A stretch of DNA of 44,730 nucleotides from Phanerodontia chrysosporium (lineage: Eukaryota > Basidiomycota > Agaricomycetes > Polyporales > Phanerochaetaceae). Below, piece by piece: positions 1-9,518 of this stretch (within the stretch, counting starts at the first letter, position 1; every line of letters begins with the position of its first letter). A program made the position numbers and the translations under genes. The notes under the pieces are model-generated. The model was not told where the DNA came from and searched no databases. It saw only the letters and a list, made by a program, of their open reading frames with translations. The stretch covers positions 1-44,730 of the forward strand of contig MJGA01000082.1 of the NCBI GenBank assembly GCA_001910725.1, given 5' to 3'.

Positions 1-72
1 ACTGCCCATCAGCTTATGTAATCGTACAGCCTGCCCTGAACTCCTGTAGTAATAAGAGTAGCACTCCTCACT

Positions 73-111
73 CCTGTCCGTCATCTCGACCTCTTGGTCA
101 ATACGGACAGG
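73..111 (+). promoter_or_regulatory. Hairpin at LTR1 splice donor
   Basis: CCTGTCCGT (73-81) is the exact reverse complement of ACGGACAGG (103-111), giving a 9-bp stem with a 21-nt loop. The right stem arm contains the first G of the splice donor. It could pair equally well with the second ACGGACAG copy at the acceptor. The stem is intact in the 3' LTR and in the 41350 copy and imperfect in the two copies near 18 kb. Confidence 0.45.
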
Positions 112-169
112 TAAGCCTCAGTTTGTATAGTAGCATAGCATACTAATGTATCTTGGTCAATACGGACAG
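111..169 (+). other. Conserved 59-nt intron in LTR1 (5' leader)
   Basis: Donor GTAAGCC, branch-like TACTAAT at 141-147, acceptor GGACAG. The 18 bases before the donor (93-110, CTTGGTCAATACGGACAG) are repeated exactly as the last 18 bases of the intron (152-169). The same arrangement occurs in every LTR1 copy of the window with a length of 58-60 nt, although the intron interior differs between subfamilies. Splicing is inferred; no transcript data are available. Confidence 0.65.
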
Positions 170-272
170 CTGCGCAAGTTTGTTCGTCGCCGCGTGATTC
201 GCTCCGCTGCGCCTAGTCGTCGTCGTCCCCATCTGTCCTCCCTCGTGTAGCGTTGAGCCCTGCTCCGCGACA

Positions 273-1640
273 TTAGGTCGAGATCTCTTGGGTGCCCTAG
301 GCAATTCCTTCCCTACCGCTCCCCCAAATACCGTTTAAAAAAGTTTATCCCTCCGATTAAAGCGAGTACGTCGTAGTCGAGCAGCCTGCTCACTCCGTAC
401 ACGTTGCTAAGGCTTGCATTTGCAGTGCCGAAAGACGTTCGTCGAAGCGCGGCCTCTCCGCCCCGAACGCACCTCTCCTCAAAGACCACATCCCCCAGCG
501 CATTTTCGACCGCCTCCAACGTCGTCGTGAGGCCGGCAACCCCGTTAAGTGGACAGACCGCAAAGTCAAGGCGGTCATCAAGTACGTCTCCACGCTCCCG
601 ACGCCCCCGCCTCCGTTCCCTCCATCAACTGGACCGCCGTCCGCGAAGCTCGTGAGGTCGAACAGCGCGTAGGCAACCGCATCCGCGAGCAGCGCCAACG
701 CGAGGCGCAAGAAGCTCAGGCCGCCGTAGCCGCCTCCTCCTCCAAGCTCAGTCTGGCAGAGCGCCTCAGCGCCGCCCCGACGTACGAGCCCATCGCCCGC
801 AAGCCCATCGGCATCGACATCCCCAAGTATTCCCCCACCGACCTCGTCGGCATCTTCACGCCTAAGCTCGACGCGACCATCAAGCGTCTCAAGGCCGTCG
901 AGGAAGTCGACCTCTTCCACCTCGTGAACAGCGACCACGCACGCGGCGTCTGCCAGCTAATCGAGCGCCTTCAACAGATCCGCGCCGAGCTCAGCCGCCT
1001 CGCCCCCACCACCACGTTTAAGGAGTGGCATCAATACGAGCTTGGACTAGCTCAGATTGGTGACATTTCGTTCATCGGTTTAAGGCGCAACTTCCGCCGC
1101 ATCGTGGGAGAGTTGGACATCGTGTACCGGGCTGGATATTTCGAATAGTTTATAAATACATCTCGTGTCGCTCTGGATTCCGATTGTTCGAATCAACCGC
1201 ACTTCTTTGCGCGAAATCTCGAGGATCGTACAGTCCGCGACGCTCACCTCGTCGATCAAGGAGAAAACTGGGGGTTTGTTGTCTGTGACGAACAGCCCTG
1301 CCCTCATCGAGAAAGTACTCCGCCAGCCCCACAACTCCCGCCGAGCACTCGAGAGATCCAAATCGAGCACCCTCGCTTCGCGCAGCGGCTAGAATTCGCC
1401 CGCGCTTCCGCCACCACTCCGAATACTCCCGACCACAGTCCCCCGGATAGCAGTCACCACTCGTCTCCCGAGACATCGCTCGGCTCTGCTCTCTCCGACC
1501 ACGAACCCGCTCCTTCCCCGTTTAACCTCTCCCGCGCTCACTCAGGAGCCAATACTCCCCGTCCTCCAATATGTCGAGCACTCCCGGAGGAGCGCCGCCC
1601 GGTCCGGCGCCTCCCGACCCCGTCTCTGCCGCCCTTCTGC
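273..1640 (+). pseudogene. Extra ORF of element 1 upstream of Gag (ORF0), unknown function
   Basis: Between the 5' LTR and Gag, an open frame can be followed from about 410 to 1640. It shifts frame once near 600, in a C-rich run, and has one TAG at 1146-1148. The readable product is roughly 400 residues. It starts with a basic segment (motif IFDRLQRRREAGNPVKWTDR, about 490-550). A long charged helical region follows (REAREVEQRVGNRIREQRQ, about 640-700), then a Ser/Pro-rich tail near 1400-1530. The tail overlaps the Gag start in another frame. I do not recognise the family. Codon use is like Gag's, so it reads as an element gene rather than host sequence. It could be an accessory protein or an N-terminal Gag extension made by frameshifting. 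Bases 273-410 hold only the leader. Confidence 0.5.
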
Positions 1641-2490
1641 AAATGGCCCAGGCCATGACGCAGCTTACAAACACGGTTAACACTCTGGCCCAGACTATTG
1701 GCGCCAATCGGACAACGGTCAACGCAACGGTCAATGCCAACAAGGAGCTCCCCTTCGTCGAGAAGCCCATGCCGTTCAAAGGAAAGGGTTCAGACACGGC
1801 CCGACTCTTCCGCGCTGCCTATCGCATCTACGCCGATGGACAGCCGGAGAAATTCGGCAAACGCGACGTCAATGGTAACCTCGAGCGGGACGCAAACACC
1901 GGCAAGATCTTGGTAGACGGCCAGAAGTGGATCGTTGGCGCCCTCTCCTTCATGCAGGACGAAGCCGCCGAATGGGCACGGCAGTACATCGAGCAAGCGG
2001 CAGACGGCACTCAGTTGTTCGGAGGTTCCCGCACCCAATTCTGGGAGGCTTTCAAGAACCGGTTCGAGCCTATGGACGAGAAGGCCGAGGCCCTCAGCAA
2101 GCTACAGGCGTGCACGCAAGGCAATCGTCGGTTCGCGGAGTTCTTTGCGGAGTTCCAAGCCCTCGCCGGCCGCACGAAGCTCACCCCGGAAGATCTGGCA
2201 GCCCGGCTACGGACGAAGTTTAATAAGGACTACCTCGAACGGATCTCGTACATGGTCAACCCCGCTACCGGCAAAGGCCCCGAGACGTACGACGAGCTCA
2301 AGAACGCAGGTTTCGCCGTCGACCGGTCGAAAGACAAGCTCTCGCAAGACCTCCTGGCACAGCAAGGCAAGACGTCCTCGACTCCGGCTAGCTCGTCAGC
2401 GCGCGCCTTCCGCGACCCGAACGCGATGGACATTGACGCCGCGAACATTGACGAGCTGTTTAAGGGTCTCACCGGCACGGATCTCAAGCG
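1571..2490 (+). pseudogene. gag: Gag of element 1, N-terminal and capsid part
   Basis: An open frame starts at ATG 1571 and encodes about 307 Gag residues before the nested LTR. The N-terminus is Pro/Ala-rich, followed by a helix that pairs Gln and Leu (MAQAMTQLTNTVNTLAQTI). A capsid-like retrotransposon gag domain follows, with AEWARQYIE, FWEAFKNRFEP and a LARLRTKF-type segment. The end is a linker with NAMDIDA, a motif often seen before fungal Gag zinc knuckles. The frame resumes after the inserted LTR at 3194. This start was chosen because it is the first ATG and the capsid follows in frame. The protein forms the virus-like particle in which reverse transcription takes place. Confidence 0.88.
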
Positions 2491-2495
2491 CCAGT

Positions 2496-3188
2496 TGTCG
2501 CGGAGCAGGGGCTCAACGCTACACGAGGGAGGACGGATGGGGACGACGACGACTAGGCGCAGCGGAGCGAATCACGCGGCGACGAACAAACTTGCGCAGC
2601 TGTCCGTATTGACCAAGGTGTATTAGCACTAGTAACTAATGTACAAACAACGGGCTTACCTGTCCGTATTGACCAAGAGGTCGAGATGACGGACAGGAGC
2701 GAGGGAGCTACCCTTATATACTACAGTACTCTAGGGCAGGCTGTACGATTACCTAAGCTGATGGGCAGTGCTTGGCATAGCCAGCGAGGCTGCGACGCGG
2801 GCTGCGCGGCGAGGCTGTGCGGGGCTATGTCACGAGGCTGTGTCAGCTGGCAGTGTCTCGAGGCTGCGTCGGGCCGAGGCTGTGTCATCAGGCTGATCAG
2901 CTCGGCGTGTCTCGGCGAGGGGAGTCATCAGGGATGACAGTGCCACTTCGGCGATCCGGGGAACCGGTTGCAAGGCAGACCGGTGATCCGGGCAGTGTCT
3001 GAGCGCGCAGCGGGATGCGCTGGCGTCTAGGGGTGATGCGCCATCAGGGCGCTGGCGCTGAGTGGCCAGGCGCTGAGTGTGGGCGGCTAGGACTCCAGAC
3101 GGCGCGAGGGCTGCTCGCCCGTTGGATTAATCGAGGAAAATAGCCAAAAATCGGCGAAAAATAGGGCAGCACCGTCACATCCGCGACA
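2496..3188 (-). repeat. Antisense solo LTR1 inserted in Gag
   Basis: A complete 693-bp LTR, TGTC...GACA, in minus orientation relative to its host element. It is flanked on both sides by the 5-bp duplication CCAGT (2491-2495 and 3189-3193). Removing it with one repeat restores the Gag frame directly before the zinc knuckles. It contains the conserved LTR1 intron on the minus strand (2659 down to 2600). No internal sequence remains, so it is a solo LTR left by LTR-LTR recombination of a nested same-family insertion. Confidence 0.93.
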
Positions 3189-3193
3189 CCAGT

Positions 3194-3520
3194 TCGACGC
3201 CGTCATGAAGGACCGCTGCAAGGTCTGCGGCTCGAAGTCCCACAAGTCCACGGACCCCGTGCACCGCGACTCGGTTTGCAACCACTGCGGCAAGAAGGGT
3301 CACTGGTCCCGCGTCTGTCGTGCCCGCCTCGAGGGCAAGCCGAGAACCGCCCCCGCTACCGCCGCCGTCCGCGCCTCGTCTTCGGATACCTCGTCACAGG
3401 ACTCCTCGTCTCCGGCCTCCTCGTCTTCTGGCAGCTCGTCTGACGACCAAGCGCCGCGATCGCCGCCCTCCGTGATCAGCTGGCTCTGATACAAAAGCAG
3501 CTCGGGGGTTTTGCTTAAGG
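3194..3520 (+). pseudogene. gag: Gag of element 1, nucleocapsid part
   Basis: This continues the Gag frame after the nested LTR. It has a degenerate cysteine pair (CKVCGSKSH) followed by a canonical CCHC zinc knuckle, CNHCGKKGHWSRVC (CX2CX4HX4C, about 3280-3320). A Ser/Asp-rich spacer comes next. The frame ends at the TGA 3487-3489. The neighbouring frame continues as ALRDQLALIQKQL up to 3519, a likely Gag C-terminus reached by a frameshift. The knuckle binds RNA for packaging. Confidence 0.85.
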
Positions 3521-3589
3521 GGCCGGAGTGACGCCGCATCGTCGGTCCCCGTTTCGTCAAGCCCGGATTCAACTCCGGCGCCTTCGTAG

Positions 3590-3995
3590 AACCACAGGAC
3601 CTTTCGATACCATCCGCTCATGTACATATCAGTATTAGACCCTTTTCGAATCACTATCGTGTACCATAAAGCTCACCGGATCAATAAAACTATTCGCACG
3701 CCTGCAATGATTGACTCCGGTGCGACTTCGTGTTCATCCACGAGGATTTCTGTAAGCACACAAGATCTCACGGTACCGCTCAAAAGGGAAATCACACTGT
3801 ACAACATCGACGGAACTAAGAAGAAGCAGGGTCTATCACGCTCGCGCCAGACTCCAGCTACTGTGGTTCTACACGTTTAAGGAGGAGTTTCTTGTCACGA
3901 ACATGGTCCGAGAACGTCATCCTCGGACTTCCGTGGCTCAAGAAATGGAATCCGAACATCGACTGGGAAACGGGAGATGTCCAGTTTCAGCTCCG
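3590..3995 (+). pseudogene. pol: Aspartic protease of element 1, frameshifted
   Basis: The retropepsin active site is visible as MIDSGAT at about 3708-3728. After it the frame is lost (VFIHEDF is in another frame) and recovered downstream. The characteristic protease end NVILGLPWLKKWNP, followed by IDWETGDV, is at about 3913-3990. At least two single-base frameshifts separate these parts, so no active protease can be made. In Ty3 elements this enzyme releases Gag and Pol products. Confidence 0.82.
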
Positions 3996-4229
3996 CGGCG
4001 GAGCTGAGGACACCCCGGTTTTCGGTATCCATCAGATTGACGCCAACGCTCCGAACGCCGGAATGGCTTCGAGCAGGCATTTGAGGACGCCAAGGACGAA
4101 GTCTGGATCCTCGCCGGCTACACTTACTCGCAAGCGATCGCTGTCGAAGCCAATCGCGAGAAGTACGCCAAGACGTTCGAAGAGCTGGTCCCAAGGAGTA
4201 CCACCGACACAAGAAGGTTCTCTGAAGAG

Positions 4230-5580
4230 GAATCGCACCGCCTTCCGAAGCATCAGCCCTGGGATCACGCGATAGATCTCGTTCCGGACGCCCCGGCCTC
4301 GATCAAATCGAAGGTTTATCCCATGTCCCCGATCGAGAATGAAGAACTACAGCGGTTCATCGACGACGCACTCGCCAAGGGCTATATCGTCCCCAGCAAG
4401 TCTCCGATCGCTTCCCCTGTCTTCTTCATCAAGAAAAAGGACGGCAAGCTCCGGTTCATCAGGATTACCGCAAGCTCAACGACATCCCGTGAAGAATCGC
4501 TACCCCCTTCCGCTCGCCTCCGACATCATCGGGAAGCTCCAGGGCGCTAAGATCTTCACCAAGTTCGACGTCCGTTGGGGCTACAACAACGTCCGGATTA
4601 AGGAAGGTGACGAGTGGAAAGCCGCCTTCGTCACCAACCGGGTCTCTTCGAGCCCAGAGTCATGTACTTCGGTCTGTGCAACAGCCCGCCACGTTCCAGG
4701 CCCTCATGAACCACATCTTCGCCGACCTCATCGCGCGAGAGCAAGGTCGCAGTTACCTCGACGACATCCTCATCTGGTCGAACGATCTCGCTTCGCATCG
4801 GAAGATTGTTCACGAGGTCCTGGCACGCCTCGCCAAGTACGATCTGTACCTTCGGCCCGAGAAGTGCGAGTTCGAGCGCTCAGAGATCGAGTATCTTGGG
4901 CTCCTCATCAGCGAAGGACAAGTCGGCATGGACCCCGGCAAGGTTAAGGCAGTAGCCGAGTGGCCGACCCCGAAGAACCTCAAAGACGTACGAGGCTTTG
5001 TCGGGTTCGCCAACTTCTATCGCCGTTTCATCAAAGACTTCTCAAAGATCTGCCGCCCGCTGCACGATCTGACGAAGAAGGATACTCCGTTTAATTGGGG
5101 TCCCGCACAGGCAGAAGCCTTCGAGACGCTCAAGCGCGCTTTCACGACTCAGCCCGTGCTCGCCATGTGGAGCATTGATCGGCCAACTCGCGTCGAGACC
5201 GATGCTTCTGGCTACGCCACCGGAGGAGTCATAGCCCAACGCAACCCTGAAGATGGTCTCTGGCATCCAATCGCGTATCGCTCGCAGACCATGAGCCCCG
5301 CCGAGCGGAACTACGAGATCTGGGACCGGAGATGCTTGCAATCATCGAAGCTCTCAAGGACTGGCGCCAGTTCCTCGAAGGTCTCCCGGAGCCTTTTGAG
5401 ATCTGGACCGATCATCAGAATCTCCAGTACTGGAAGACTGCGCAGAATCTCACGCGGCGACAAGCCCGTGGGCCTCCTACCTCGCCGAGTACGACTTCCG
5501 CATCATCCACCGCCCCGGCAAGACATCTCCTCCGACCCGCTCTCCCGGCCTCCTCGCTGCATGTCTCTGACGAAGAGACA
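4230..5580 (+). pseudogene. pol: Reverse transcriptase and RNase H of element 1, frameshifted
   Basis: RT landmarks in order: the entry motif with [13 protein letters not shown] (4323), [18 protein letters not shown] (about 4400-4455), [16 protein letters not shown] (about 4490-4545), [12 protein letters not shown] with the first catalytic Asp (about 4555-4590), and the catalytic box [10 protein letters not shown] (about 4750-4780). Then come GFANFYRRFIKDF and RNase H with ETDASGYATGG (about 5190-5230) and TDHQNLQYW (about 5410-5440). Single-base losses shift the frame near 4460, 4640, 5325, 5470 and 5520. Catalytic Asp residues are still encoded, but no continuous protein exists. Confidence 0.92.
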
Positions 5581-5589
5581 ACGCTCGCA

Positions 5590-6545
5590 GTAGTATTGAA
5601 GCCAGAGCTGTTTAAGATAGCCGCCACGGTAGCTTTCGCAAACCCCTCCCCCCTCGAGAAGCGCATTCGCGACTGCTCCGAAAAGGAAAAGGAAGTCGCA
5701 GACGCCCTGCAGCTCTCCGGACCAAGGGGCCCCGCAAGCTGCGCAACGGCGTTCTCGAATGGGAAGAAGACAACGGCCTTCTGTACTACCATGGGAAAGT
5801 CTATGCCGAACAGTGCCGCGCTGCGCAACGACGTCATCAAGTCTTGCCACGACGCGCCGACTGCCGGACACCCTGGGAAGCACACCACCCTCGATTGGTC
5901 TCTCGGTACTATTGGTGGCCGCGCATCTCCGCCGACGTTAGCCGCTACGTGCTCGGCTGCGATCAATGCCAACGGTACAAGTCCGCCCCGCATCCGAAAG
6001 CCACCCTACAGCCCCACGACGTCCCTTCAGGGCCTGGGAACACGTCGGCGTGGATCTCATCACGCAACTCCCACGCGACGCCAAGACCAAGAAGGACTCG
6101 ATCGCGGTCTACGTGGACCACTATTCGGATCAGTGCCACCTCTGTGCCGGTCGACTCGACGATCACCGCTGCCGGCATGGGCGACGTCCACTACACGGAC
6201 ATCTTCCGCCTCCACGGCCTCCCACGCAAGATCTTCCCGATCGGGACCCCAGTTTGCAGCCCAGTACATGCGAGCGCTGTACAAGCGCCTCGGCATCGCT
6301 AGGTCTCACCACGGCATATCACCCGAAGGCAACGGCAAGGTCGAGCGCAAGAACCAGGAAGTCGAGAAATTCCTGCGTCTCTTCGTCTCCCAGCGCCAAG
6401 ACGACTGGGTCGATTGGCTCCCGATGGCCGAGTTCACCCTGAACTCCACGTGTCTAGTGCTACCGAGCGCACGCCTTCGAGATTGTTTACGGCTACACAC
6501 CGGACTTCACGATCCCGGCCGGCAAACACACCAAGGTTCCCGCCC
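5590..6545 (+). pseudogene. pol: Integrase of element 1, frameshifted
   Basis: The HHCC zinc finger is recognisable as CHDAPTAGHPGKH (about 5845-5885) and CDQCQRYK (about 5960-5985). The catalytic core appears in pieces: WEHVGVDLITQLP gives the first Asp (about 6030-6075), the second core segment lies near 6230-6260, and the E-region GNGKVERKNQEVE is at about 6330-6370. Several frameshifts break the core. The order zinc finger, DDE core and then chromodomain is typical of chromoviral integrase, which inserts element DNA into the genome. Confidence 0.88.
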
Positions 6546-6559
6546 TCGATGAGCGCCTA

Positions 6560-7226
6560 GACCGCATGGCTCACGTTCGCAAAGAGGCCGAAGCTGCTCT
6601 GCGCCTAACCAAAGCCCGACATGAAAGAGAAGTACGAGGCCGCGAAGAAACGCGCCATTCCTTCAAAGTCGGCGATCAGGTTTGGCTCAGCACAAGGACC
6701 TCAGCATCGATCAGCCTCGCCCAAGCTCGGCCCCGCCGCTGGGTCCGTTTAAGGTTCTGGAAAAGATCGGCGATCTGGACTATCGGCTCGAGCTCCCGAG
6801 CTGGCTGAAAATCCACCCGGTTTTCCATGTCAACCGCCTCAGCCCGTGGACGATCAGGGCGTTGAGAAGCCCCTGCCATCCAAACCTGTCAAGGTTGCGG
6901 CGAAGAGGAATACGTCGTCGAGAAAGTCCTCGACAGCCGCATATACCGCTGACAACTGCGTACAAAGTCCGCTGGAAAGGCTACGGTCAAGCCGCGACAC
7001 GTGGAAAAGGAGACAACCTCAACACGCCAAGGCCCTGGTCAACAAATTCCATCGAAAATCGGAGCGCCCCGCAGCTCGCTGCCACCGCCTTTGAAGCCCT
7101 CGCCGCCTCCTTTCGCCCGTTCGTCACCGAAGTCGACGTCTCCACCTTCTGCCTCTGATCGCGCTAAGGCGATCTCGATTGGGAGGAGGGCGTCACCTCT
7201 ACGACCTCGCGAGGACGCTCGGTTTT
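6560..7226 (+). pseudogene. pol: Integrase C-terminal region and chromodomain of element 1
   Basis: After the integrase core, the GPFKVLEKIGDLDYRLELP segment (about 6740-6800) and KIHPVFHVNRLSPW (about 6808-6850) are the conserved C-terminal module of Ty3 integrase. A chromodomain follows, split between frames: a YVVEKVLDSR-type strand (about 6905-6940), YKVRWKGYG (about 6960-6990) and a DTWEKE-type end (about 6995-7015). In chromoviruses this domain directs integration to histone-marked chromatin. The region ends at the polypurine tract AGGAGGGGG (7227-7235) before the 3' LTR. Confidence 0.86.
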
Positions 7227-7238
7227 AGGAGGGGGTAA

Positions 7239-7930
7239 TGTCACGGATGTGACGGTGTCGCCCTATTTTTCGCCGATTTTTGGCCATTTTCCTCGATTAA
7301 TCCAACGGGCGAGCAGCCCTCGCGCCGTCTGGAGTCCTAGCCGCCCACACTCAGCGCCTGGCCATTCAGCGCCAGCGCCCTGATGGCGCATCACCCCTAG
7401 ACGCCAGCGCATTCCGCTGCGCGCTCAGACACTGCCCGGATCACCGGTCTGCCTTGCAACCGGTTCCCCGGATCGCCGAAGCGGCACTGTCATCCCTGAT
7501 GACTCCCTTCGCCGAGACACGCCGAGCTGATCAGCCTGATGACACAGCCTCGGCCCGACACAGCCCCGAACACTGCCAGCTGACACAGCCTCGTGACATA
7601 GCCCCGCACAGCCTCGCCGCGCAGCCCGCGTCGCAGCCTCGCTGGCTATGCTGAGCACTGTCCATCAGCTTAGGTAATCGTACAGCCTGCCCTAAAGACT
7701 CTGTAATATATAAGGGTAGCACTCTTCGCTCCTGTCCGTCATCTCGACCTCTTGGTCAATACGGACAGGTAAGCCGCATTTTGTATTCTTTACTATCTCT
7801 CAATAATAACTTGGTCAATACGGACAGCTGCACAAGTTTGTTCGCGCTGCGTGATTCGCTCCGCCGCGCCTTGTCGGCGACCTCCCCACTTGCCCTCCCT
7901 CGTGAAGCGTTGAGCCCTAGCTCCGCGACA
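7239..7930 (+). repeat. 3' LTR of element 1, LTR1 subfamily B
   Basis: A 692-bp LTR from TGTCACGG to CCGCGACA, directly after a polypurine tract. A TATA-like box is at 7704-7714. The conserved short intron is at 7769-7827, with the exact 18-mer at both ends (7751-7768, 7810-7827). The intron interior and the part downstream differ clearly from the 5' LTR at 1-272 and match the copy at 18191-18884. Confidence 0.93.
7769..7827 (+). other. Conserved 59-nt LTR1 intron (subfamily B)
   Basis: Donor GTAAGCC, A-rich branch region AATAATAAC, acceptor GGACAG. It is flanked and ended by the 18-mer CTTGGTCAATACGGACAG. Equivalent introns lie at 17993-18051, 18722-18780 and 41879-41936, and at 2659-2600 on the minus strand. 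Confidence 0.62.
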
Positions 7931-9478
7931 CTAAGGTAAGTAGCAGGGTATACTTTGATACATTATTAATGAATCTGCCCCAACATCCTTGCCCCTTTAA
8001 TCCAACCAACTTCACTGCACTCTTGCACAACTTTGATAAGATTACCAAATAGCTACAAATGACAGATAAGAGAAGAAGATGTTGGAGAACTAGCTGTTTG
8101 CCCTGCAATGACAGGATCTTGTGCGTGAGCTGCAGTTTGTTAAAACAGAGGCTCTGTAAACTCTGAAGCCTTTCTCTTAGTTGCCACACAGCTGAGCTGG
8201 GGTTAAATAAGAGATAGAATGTTGTAAACAAAAGAGGTCAAGTTGGTGTTCTACAGTACAGGTGAGGTTTACATATACTACTGTCTCCTTCTAACCTAGT
8301 AACTAGTCTGCTAGTCAAAGACAATGGAGAGGACAAATAGTAAGTTGAGTTCCATGTGTAGTGGATATGTACCATGTGCTACAGAAGAGGAAAAGCAGAA
8401 ATGCAGAAAAGGGAAGTCTGAGTCCAAAACAAGAAATTTGATCACCAGCACCATACCCATCATAATATTACCCCCTTCTCCACATTCAAGCCCACTCCAA
8501 CTACTTTGAAATGCTTTATTCTGTTCATCTGCGACTTCGAAGAGAGCAATCAACTTATTGGAGTGTATAAGCCCTTCTTCAGAAGTCAATCATATGGGTG
8601 TGGACAATGTCCATAGCACAGGTGAGGCGTGTCCTCACACTTGGAGTGACACCTTTTGTGGTGGTGTTGAGGTTGCTCAGCGAACTTGTGTTGGTTAAAG
8701 CATTGTGATTTCTTTGTAGTTTGCTTCTGTGGCTGGGTGAAGTTGTTGAGGAGGTAATGGGCTAATTGTGGCAGTTGACTGTAGTGGTGAAAGGGATCGC
8801 GTTGGTATGGTGTGGCAAATGGTGTGGATAGGGAATAATCTGTGGGATAGGCATAGGAGAGGGTTCTGAGGTAGAAATGGAGCAATTGATAAGTCCATGA
8901 AAGTGTTCATGAATTTCATTGACATACCAGATGACATCGGAGTAAAGCCATTCTGTGTATCTGGTGACTTGAAATAAGAGATTGTTGTTCATGAACTGAA
9001 GGGTATCTACTTCGAGGGCTATCATATCTGCTTTGCTTGATATCCAGTTGGCAAAATTTTGGAACTTGTCGAGCTGGTCATTGAGTAGGTTCTGTCGATG
9101 CTTGATTTGATGTATCTTGTTAATCAGACTTTCAAATCTCTGCGAGGCAGTTAAGACTTCCACTGTTGATTATAAGAGCTCATCGAGTACCTGGGGATGG
9201 CAAAGGATGTTGTTGAGTTGGGTGGAGAAGGTGGCTTCAGGGATGGAAGTAGAATGTTCTTCAGCCCAGAGGTCGACATTAACGATGGACTTGTGATCAG
9301 ATTCGTCATGGGATTCTTTCCACTCAGGGATGAGAAGGCGGGGGCTTCTATTGTTTTCAATTTTGATAAGTGTTCCTCCAGGAGGATGCTCATCATTGGT
9401 AACATCAGGTTCAGGGTAGGAAAGAGAGAAGTCAGAGTGGATGATTTGGATAACAGAGACAGTCTGGTAGGCGTCCAT
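7931..9478 (-). pseudogene. Remnant of unrecognised multi-exon gene with coiled coil
   Basis: On the minus strand an ATG at 9478 opens a frame to about 8586. It is broken by a TAA near 9165 and another stop near 8760. The readable protein has an acidic N-terminus and a heptad-rich helix (INKIHQIKHRQNLLNDQLDK, about 9060-9130). A Pro/His-rich end follows (about 8760-8870). Between 8230 and 7930 another minus-strand stretch with leucine heptads (LRERLQSLQSLCFNKLQL) could be a later exon. I do not recognise the family. It lies directly outside the LTR of element 2 and is probably an old host gene or mobile-element gene. Bases 8232-8585 hold nothing I can identify. Confidence 0.4.
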
Positions 9479-9518
9479 TGTGAAGAATGAGTTGATTTAG
9501 CATGAGGTGGCTGGGTTG

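Larger units (their letters stand above)
1..272 (+). repeat. 5' LTR of element 1 (3' part only), LTR1 subfamily A
   Basis: This is the last 272 bp of a roughly 690-bp LTR, ending in CTCCGCGACA. It is recognised by matching copies at 41350-42038, 17741-18155 and 2496-3188 (antisense). The interior around 111-150 matches subfamily A copies rather than the 3' LTR of the same element. It holds a TATA-poor promoter end, the conserved short intron and the leader start. The internal leader begins at 273 with TTAGGTCGAGATCTC; the same leader follows the LTR at 18156. Confidence 0.9.
1..7930 (+). mobile_element. Element 1: Ty3/Gypsy chromovirus LTR retrotransposon, decayed
   Basis: A plus-strand element running from a 5' LTR already in progress at base 1 to a 3' LTR ending at 7930. 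The order is LTR, extra 5' ORF, Gag with zinc knuckle, protease, RT, RNase H, integrase, chromodomain, polypurine tract, LTR. RT and RNase H before integrase plus a C-terminal chromodomain places it among Ty3 chromoviruses (MarY1-like by general resemblance). Gag is open except for a nested LTR. Pol is broken by about a dozen single-base frameshifts, so the copy cannot be autonomous. The target-site duplication cannot be checked because the 5' LTR starts outside the window. Confidence 0.93.

Noticed and set aside
1187..1205. TTCGAATCA resembling a tRNA T-loop
   Set aside because: No acceptor stem or anticodon arm can be folded around it, and it lies in the ORF0 frame.
2520..3190. Frames running from Gag into the nested LTR (to 2626)
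   Set aside because: The continuation past 2495 is LTR sequence. The true Gag resumes after the second CCAGT.
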